Source of the DNA: Yoonia sp. GPGPB17
Lineage (GTDB): Bacteria; Pseudomonadota; Alphaproteobacteria; Rhodobacterales; Rhodobacteraceae
Direction of reading: 5' to 3'
Length of the DNA stretch: 64,000 nt
Assembly: GCF_037892195.1 (NCBI RefSeq)
Contig: NZ_JATACI010000002.1
Coordinates: forward strand, 3,286,001-3,350,000
The position numbers were made by a program, and so were the translations under genes. Positions within the stretch are counted from its first letter, which is position 1. Every line of letters starts with the position of its first letter. Below are positions 58,908-64,000 of the stretch, piece by piece. The notes under the pieces were generated by a model that made no database searches, was not told where the DNA came from, and was given only the letters and a program-made list of their open reading frames with translations.

Positions 58908-59855
58908 ATGAATAATGAACAATTGCTGATGCTTCGCCCGGATGTTGCCGGTTTGGAAAAGGCGGCTGCGATTTTGGCGGAAGGTGGCTTGGTGTCCTTT
59001 CCAACAGAGACGGTCTATGGGCTGGGCGCAGATGCCTGCAATGACACCGCTGTTGCGGAAATTTACAAGGCCAAGGGGCGTCCGAGTTTCAATCCGTTGA
59101 TCGTGCATTTGGCCGATGTTGAGGCAGTTACCGATTTCTGCAAAATGAATGATACAGCGCATCAGTTAGCTGCTGCGTTTTGGCCGGGGGCTTTGACGCT
59201 GGTTTTGCATTTGACGGAAGGCGCTGGTGTATCAAAACTGGTTACGGCTGGATTGGACACTTTGGCGGTGCGGGTGCCGGATCATCCGGTGGCGCATGGG
59301 TTGCTGACGGCCTTTGGCGGCCCCGTTGCGGCCCCGTCAGCGAACCCGTCAGGCCGGGTCAGCCCGACGACCGCGGCGCATGTTGCGGCGGGGTTAGGGG
59401 GCAAGATTGATGCCGTCGTTGATGCCGGGGAATGTCACGTTGGTGTTGAATCATCGATTGTCAGCTGCGTTGGCGAACCAGCATTGCTGCGTGCGGGTGG
59501 AATTCCGGTTGAAGCCCTGGAGGCGTGTCTGGGACAGCCCTTAGCTGTGCCTCAAGACCCGGATGTACCGGCAGCACCGGGACAGTTGGCATCCCATTAC
59601 GCGCCGCAGGGCAGGGTGCGTTTGAACGCAGCCTCCGCAGAAGAGGGCGAAGTCCTGCTTGGGTTTGGCCCGGTTGAAGCAGCACTGAACCTTTCGGTTG
59701 CTGGCGATTTGACCGAAGCCGCAGCGCGTTTGTTCGCCTGTCTGCATGCGTTGGATGGGATGGGCGCCAAACGCATTGCGGTATCGCCCATTCCAGACCA
59801 TGGGTTGGGCCGCGCTATCAATGATCGCCTGAAGCGTGCCGCTGCACCCCGCTAG
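58908..59855 (+). CDS. L-threonylcarbamoyladenylate synthase (Sua5 type)
   Basis: A 315-residue enzyme that makes threonylcarbamoyl-AMP for the tRNA t6A modification. The YrdC domain has GGLVSFPTETVYGLGADA, KAKGRPSFNPLIVHL, FWPGALTLVL and APSANPSGRVSPTTAAHV. A short Sua5 C-terminal domain follows (APGQLASHYAPQGRVRL). I chose the ATG at 58908; longer upstream frames would extend across the divergent gene. Confidence 0.94.
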   Translation: MNNEQLLMLRPDVAGLEKAAAILAEGGLVSFPTETVYGLGADACNDTAVAEIYKAKGRPSFNPLIVHLADVEAVTDFCKMNDTAHQLAAAFWPGALTLVLHLTEGAGVSKLVTAGLDTLAVRVPDHPVAHGLLTAFGGPVAAPSANPSGRVSPTTAAHVAAGLGGKIDAVVDAGECHVGVESSIVSCVGEPALLRAGGIPVEALEACLGQPLAVPQDPDVPAAPGQLASHYAPQGRVRLNAASAEEGEVLLGFGPVEAALNLSVAGDLTEAAARLFACLHALDGMGAKRIAVSPIPDHGLGRAINDRLKRAAAPR

Positions 59856-59858
59856 TGC

Positions 59859-60185
59859 TTAACCGGCGTTCTGGCGCTCGATATAGCCGCGTAGCTCTTC
59901 CGCCTCACGCCGCGCTTCACGCAAACCGTCCATAGCTGCCCGCAGTTCGGCCTCGGTCTGGCTGAGCTGGTTTGTGATCTCAGCCTCGCGCTGCTGCAGA
60001 TAGGTGATCGCCTGGTCGCGGGTTTCTTCAGCCTCGTGCAGCGCTTGCGCCATCTTATCCAGCTCACCGATTTCGGCCTTGGTCACGCGGGTGAAGCGAT
60101 TGACCAGCCAACTGGCAAACCAGCCCAGCATGAAAGCTACAAAGAGGATCACAGCCGTCGCAATGATGAATTCGGTTCTGTTCAT
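59859..60185 (-). CDS. Single-pass membrane protein with long coiled coil
   Basis: 108 residues. One N-terminal helix (FIIATAVILFVAFMLGWFASWLV) is followed by about 75 residues of coiled coil (ELDKMAQALHEAEETRDQ, YLQQREAEITNQLSQTEAEL). Probably anchored in the inner membrane with the coil in the cytoplasm. No function is known. It lies nine bases after the OmpA-type gene and is likely co-transcribed with it. Confidence 0.72.
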   Translation of the reverse strand: MNRTEFIIATAVILFVAFMLGWFASWLVNRFTRVTKAEIGELDKMAQALHEAEETRDQAITYLQQREAEITNQLSQTEAELRAAMDGLREARREAEELRGYIERQNAG

Positions 60186-60194
60186 GGGGCTGGT

Positions 60195-62116
60195 CTATTC
60201 GCTTTCTGCCGCAGTGTCATCTGCTGGTGCAGGGGCTTCTTCTTGGGGTTGTTCATTGTCGGGTTCTGCTGCCAACTCGTCCAGCGTTGACGTTTCCTCG
60301 ACCGTCGATTCTGGCACGATGAGGCTGAACTCAATCCGGCGGTTTCTCTCACGCCCTTCTTCGGTATCGTTGTCGGCGATGGGGTTTTCCTCTCCAAACC
60401 CGATGGATTCGAAGGTTGAGACAGGAACGCGCCGTGCGCGCAACGCCGTCAGGACCGCATCCGCCCGATCTTGAGAGAGCTGCTGGTTCATAATTTCGCG
60501 CCCTTGGCTGTCGGTAAAGCCCGACACCCGGATCGGCAGGTCACCACATGTCTTGAGGATATCTGCGATGTCATCGACCACGGGCTGCGTGTCAATTGTC
60601 AGGTCGGCAGAGCCGGGATCAAAGGTGATTTTGCGCCCTTCGGTCGTGGCGATGATTTGCGCAATGCATTCTTCCGGCGTGGGAATACCTGCGATGGGAT
60701 CGAGTTCCTTGACATAGGTGACATCAATCTCAAAATCAGCGGTCTGTCCCAATTTTTCGATCAGCAGGCGCGAGATGACGCCACTGGCATCTTCATTTCC
60801 AGTGTTGCCGCGGATTTGCAGTTTGTCGGCTTCGACAATGACCGCACCGTTGGAAAGCTCTGACAGCGCCTCAATCCCGGCAAGGACACGTACGGACCAG
60901 CCCATGGGCAACCCATCGGCGATCCGTGTCCCCATAGTGATGTCGCGTTGGGCAAAACGGGCGCTGGCGAAGTTTTTCACAACGGTGTTGGTGATGTCAT
61001 CCGGCACACGGCCCCGCAACTGCACAGTGCCTTCGGGGCTGAGGGTGGCGGTGAACCGCGGCAGTTCTTCGGATGTTTCTGTCGGCAGCTCTGGCAATTC
61101 AGCCGTCAGCGCGAATGCCTCTGGCAGTGAGTTTTCCAACCGCCCTACGATATTGTCAAAAGTGGCCTGTCCGGTACCAACAGGTGCGATCAGCGTGATG
61201 TCAGTATCTGCGATGGTGATCGTCCCGCCGCCCATGCTGTCGACGGCCGCGATGGATTGCGCCACCGCATCGCCCCATGTGCGGGATGGTGCGCCCAAGG
61301 CCAGGATACAATTGGCCCGATCTTGAAAACCGGCTTCAGATGCAGTGGTCAGGATTTGTCGCCGCGCTTCTTCGGTGTCGGCGGTGCAGGCATCAAAGCG
61401 CGCGCCATTGGCATCCAGAATAAAACGTGTGGTGAAAGGTGAGATCACAGGGCGCGGCGCGCTGATTTCAACGGCTAATCGTACGCCCTCGGGCGTATTG
61501 CGCGCCAAGGCGATTTCGAGTTGACGCTTTTCTTCGGGGCTGTCCGAGATCGCGTTGACAATCACCCTGTCGGCGTTGACCGAGATTTTTGACTTACTCA
61601 GCATTTCGAGCGCGCGCAGAGAATAGCTAAGCGATGCACGCCATGTTTGCGGTGTTGGATAGTCCGCCACTTCAAGAAGATCGGTCACCGGCAGCCCGTC
61701 TGCGATATCGGTGATGCGCGTGGCCAGGGCCTCGCGGTCAGTCGTTGCGGGGATCAGGCCTATCAGTGATACGCCCGCATTGTTACGCAGGATTTCGATC
61801 GCGAACTCGGGTGGGGTGATGATCTCCGATCGGCGACGGACAGATTGTCGATGACCCGGCTGGCGTCGACCATGCCGCCAGCAGCAGAGATGGCGCGAAA
61901 GCGCACAGCCTCGGTCGGCGCTTCGCCTTCGAGGATGACCTGGAGCCCGTCGCCCAGAACCGTGGCCCATTCATACCCCTGATCTACAAGCGTTTCCTGC
62001 ACCGCCAGCACGGATCGTTCTTCGACCACCGACACAGTCGTTTGCGCTGCGGCGACCGATAGGAACGCGGCGGCGATGAAAACGATCAGGCGGGTGAAAA
62101 CTGCTGAGAGACGCAT
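60195..62116 (-). CDS. OmpA-family protein with BON-like repeats (frameshifted near 61827)
   Basis: A signal peptide (MRLSAVFTRLIVFIAAAFLSVAAA) is followed by BON-like repeats: WATVLGDGLQVILEGEAP, TITIADTDITLIAPVGTG, GTVQLRGRVPDDITNTVV and VIVEADKLQIRGNTGNEDASG. An OmpA C-terminal domain follows (IRVSGFTDSQGREIMNQQLSQDRADAVL, ENPIADNDTEEGRERNRRIEF) that should bind peptidoglycan. One missing G around 61826-61828 (VADR-REIITPPEF) breaks the frame; the corrected length is 640 residues. The C-terminal tail is acidic and Pro-rich. Probably a periplasmic or outer-membrane envelope-stability protein. Confidence 0.83.
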
Positions 62117-62171
62117 AGGGTTCCGGTTCTTGATATAGCCTCTGCATAGGCCCACCAGCGGCGGGGTTCAA

Positions 62172-63137
62172 TCACACCAAAAGAGCTAAGGCGAAAAATG
62201 GCAGGGGGATCAGCCCGGCATCCCGGTTTGAACGGAATATCCTGAGTAAACCGTCGCTGTCTTCGGGATCAAAACGCGTCAGTTGCCATGTCAGGTGCCA
62301 GCCAAGCGCCCACGGCCCGCCGATGGCGATCACCAGTGACAGCGGTGAGCGTTCGGAGGCCGCCAGCAAAACCGCGAAACCGAAGAGGATGATGGTGACC
62401 GTCAGGAAGAAGCGCAGCCACTTGCGACTGTCTTCTCCGAACAGGCGTGCGGTGGACTTCACGCCGATGAGCGCGTCGTCTTCAGCGTCTTGGTGGGCGT
62501 AGATCGTGTCGTAGAACAGCGTCCACGCAATGCCAGCGCAGTAAAGAACGATGGGCACGGGGCCGATGCTGTTTGTGTGGGCAGCCCATGCGAGCAAAGC
62601 CCCCCAGTTGAAGGCCAAGCCCAGGAACAATTGCGGCCACCATGTGAACCGCTTGGCGAAGGGATAGATGGCCACCGGTGCCAGCGCGAGGATGCCGAGG
62701 AAGATGGCGGTAGGGTAGAACGTGATCAGGATGAAGAAGGCGAGAATTGCTTGGGCGGCCATCCAGATCAGTGCCCCGCGCACGCTGGCTAGCCCGGCCG
62801 GGATGGGGCGTGATCGGGTCCTTGAAACCGATCCGTCGATGTCGCGATCCGTGATGTCGTTCCATGTGCAGCCCGCACCTCGCATCAGGAATGCGCCGAT
62901 GCCGCAGCCAACGATGATCCAGATGTCATGCTGGCTGTAGCTGTCGGTTGCGAGGATCGCGAGGGAGAGCCCCCAGAGGCAGGGGGCATAGAGCAACCAA
63001 GTGCCAATGGGTCTGTCCGCCCGGCTGAGCCGTAGATACGGGCGGCTGAACGCAGGCGCGAACCGATCAACCCAGTTGTCCTTTACGGCGTCTGCGACGG
63101 TGCCGGTCGGCTCTGGCACTTCGGTGTCTTCGGTCAT
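62172..63137 (-). CDS. ubiA: 4-hydroxybenzoate polyprenyltransferase
   Basis: A 321-residue membrane prenyltransferase of ubiquinone synthesis. The two aspartate-rich motifs are present: NDITDRDIDGSVSRTRSRPI and DTIYAHQDAEDD. RADRPIGTWLLYAPCLWGL precedes the first helix. About eight or nine helices are evident. I chose 63137 (MTEDTEVPEPTG); a longer frame upstream overlaps the divergent rsmE gene. It is divergent from rsmE with 12 bp between starts, so both promoters must overlap the coding regions. Confidence 0.93.
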   Translation of the reverse strand: MTEDTEVPEPTGTVADAVKDNWVDRFAPAFSRPYLRLSRADRPIGTWLLYAPCLWGLSLAILATDSYSQHDIWIIVGCGIGAFLMRGAGCTWNDITDRDIDGSVSRTRSRPIPAGLASVRGALIWMAAQAILAFFILITFYPTAIFLGILALAPVAIYPFAKRFTWWPQLFLGLAFNWGALLAWAAHTNSIGPVPIVLYCAGIAWTLFYDTIYAHQDAEDDALIGVKSTARLFGEDSRKWLRFFLTVTIILFGFAVLLAASERSPLSLVIAIGGPWALGWHLTWQLTRFDPEDSDGLLRIFRSNRDAGLIPLPFFALALLV

Positions 63138-63149
63138 ATGGTCCGCCTC

Positions 63150-63871
63150 ATGGCATCCAAGGTTCGGCTTTATGTAGATCACCCATTGGGGGAAGGGCAA
63201 TCGGTTCCGCTGTCGCGCGAGCAGGCGCATTACCTGTTCGGTGTGATGCGGTTGGCGGAAGGGGCCGTTTTGTCGCTCATAAACGGGTCTGACGGCGCGT
63301 GGGACGCAGAGGTAATGAAAGCGGCAAGAAGGGCGGCGTTTTGATGTGTTCTGCGCAAACGACCCCTTTGCAGATGCCCCCGGATTTGTGGTTGCTGTTT
63401 GCACCCATTCGCAAAGAACGCACCGCCTTTATCGTTGAAAAGGCTGTGGAAATGGGAGCGGCACGGGTCATGCCGGTCCAGACAGATTTCACCCAGAGTG
63501 CCAACCGTATCCGGCAAGACAAGCTGCAGGCCCATGCGGTTGAGGCGGCTGAGCAATGCGGCGGGACCTTTGTCCCGCCGGTGGATGAATTGGCCAAGCT
63601 GGACCGTGTGCTGGCGGATTGGCCTGACGGCCGACAGTTGATGTTTTGTGACGAAGTGTTGATCGGTGATCCGGTTGGGTTGCCGCAGGTTGAGGGACCG
63701 TGGGCGATCCTGATCGGGCCGGAGGGTGGGTTTTCACCGGCAGAGCGTGACCGGCTGCACGGGCTGCCCTTTACGCATCCGGTCAGCCTTGGGCCACGTA
63801 TTCTGCGGGCGGATACGGCGGCAGTTGCTGCCTTAACCGTATGGCAGCAAGCGCTTGGGGATTGGGCATGA
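63150..63871 (+). CDS. rsmE: 16S rRNA (uracil(1498)-N3)-methyltransferase RsmE (frameshifted near 63323)
   Basis: The N-terminal PUA-like part (RLYVDHPLGEGQSVPLSREQAHYLFGVMR, GSDGAWDAEVMKA) is followed in another frame by the SPOUT methyltransferase: LWLLFAPIRKERTAFIVEKAVEMGA, TDFTQSANRIRQDKL and IGPEGGFSPAERDRL with LGPRILRADTAAVAAL. One missing G at 63323 (AAAGCGGCAAG for AAAGCGGGCAAG) rejoins GKKGGVLMC. The corrected length of 240 residues is standard. It methylates U1498 of 16S rRNA. It overlaps the next gene by four bases. Confidence 0.93.
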
Positions 63872-64000
63872 GCACAGCCCCTTTGCTGCGCCTGTATCTG
63901 TTCTTTGCGACCGAGAATGATCAGGCGCTGATTTTGCGCCGCGCGGGCAAGAAGCTTTACAATCTGATTGGCTGGGACCGCGCGACGGATACCTTCACCG
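63868..64000 (+). CDS. Unidentified protein, 5' end only (runs off the window)
   Basis: The first 44 codons after the ATGA overlap with rsmE: MSTAPLLRLYLFFATENDQA, then LILRRAGKKLYNLIGWDRAT. No signal peptide or recognisable family is visible in this part. The four-base overlap suggests co-translation with rsmE. The remainder of the gene is beyond base 64000. Confidence 0.6.
   Translation, partial: MSTAPLLRLYLFFATENDQALILRRAGKKLYNLIGWDRATDTFT

Overview
This window is a typical chromosomal segment of an alphaproteobacterium of the family Rhodobacteraceae, most likely the marine Roseobacter group. I infer this from the gene order rnc-era-DUF1491-recO at the left edge, and from methylsuccinyl-CoA dehydrogenase of the ethylmalonyl-CoA pathway, a DmdC-type acyl-CoA dehydrogenase, a tiny aa3 oxidase subunit IV, DUF2794 and a PpsR/AerR-type regulator pair. 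No rRNA, tRNA, CRISPR array, insertion sequence, integrase or phage module was recognised.

Layout. 1-2.3 kb: rnc (3' end), era, DUF1491, recO. 2.3-6 kb: an extended SDR reductase, mcd and a TauE/SafE permease. 6.1-14.4 kb: a seven-gene minus-strand operon in which a complete branched-chain-type (HAAT) ABC importer lies between two different CoA ligases, which suggests uptake and CoA activation of a carboxylic acid. 14.6-18.8 kb: a divergent hybrid histidine kinase, an OmpR-type response regulator, and an overlapping pair resembling the B12/light antirepressor AerR (PpaA) and an unusually short PpsR. 19-26.3 kb: asd, a MarR regulator divergent from a membrane protein, an acetyltransferase remnant, a DUF4139 protein, a hydrolase, a DUF418 protein and an acyl-carrier-like protein. 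26.3-28 kb: ETF-ubiquinone oxidoreductase, the electron acceptor system for the acyl-CoA dehydrogenases. 28.2-36.5 kb: greA and a tightly packed plus-strand series (AEC carrier, S-formylglutathione hydrolase, YaiI, EamA, HAD, ornithine cyclodeaminase-like, hydrolase, zapE). 36.6-45 kb: SMR transporter, LytTR membrane regulator, leucyl aminopeptidase with an NlpC/P60 hydrolase, DUF2794, I78 inhibitor, glutathione-dependent formaldehyde dehydrogenase, serine hydrolase, and a TetR regulator with readable operators. 45.2-52.1 kb: a phosphonate-monoester-hydrolase-like sulfatase and a translationally coupled molybdenum cofactor/FdhD operon. 52.1-64 kb: AzlCD, a cytochrome oxidase subunit, an Lrp regulator, a glutamine amidotransferase, DmdC-like dehydrogenase with an MBL hydrolase, Sua5/TsaC, an OmpA/BON protein, ubiA, rsmE and the start of one more gene.

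The main caveat is sequence quality. At least 16 genes, including the normally essential era, are broken by one- or two-base indels. Correcting each one restores a normal family length and the expected motifs. Many are one-base losses in runs of five or six identical bases, and another set are insertions at GCTA-type sites. I therefore annotate these genes at full span as frameshifted CDSs rather than as decayed genes, and treat most shifts as probable sequencing or assembly errors.
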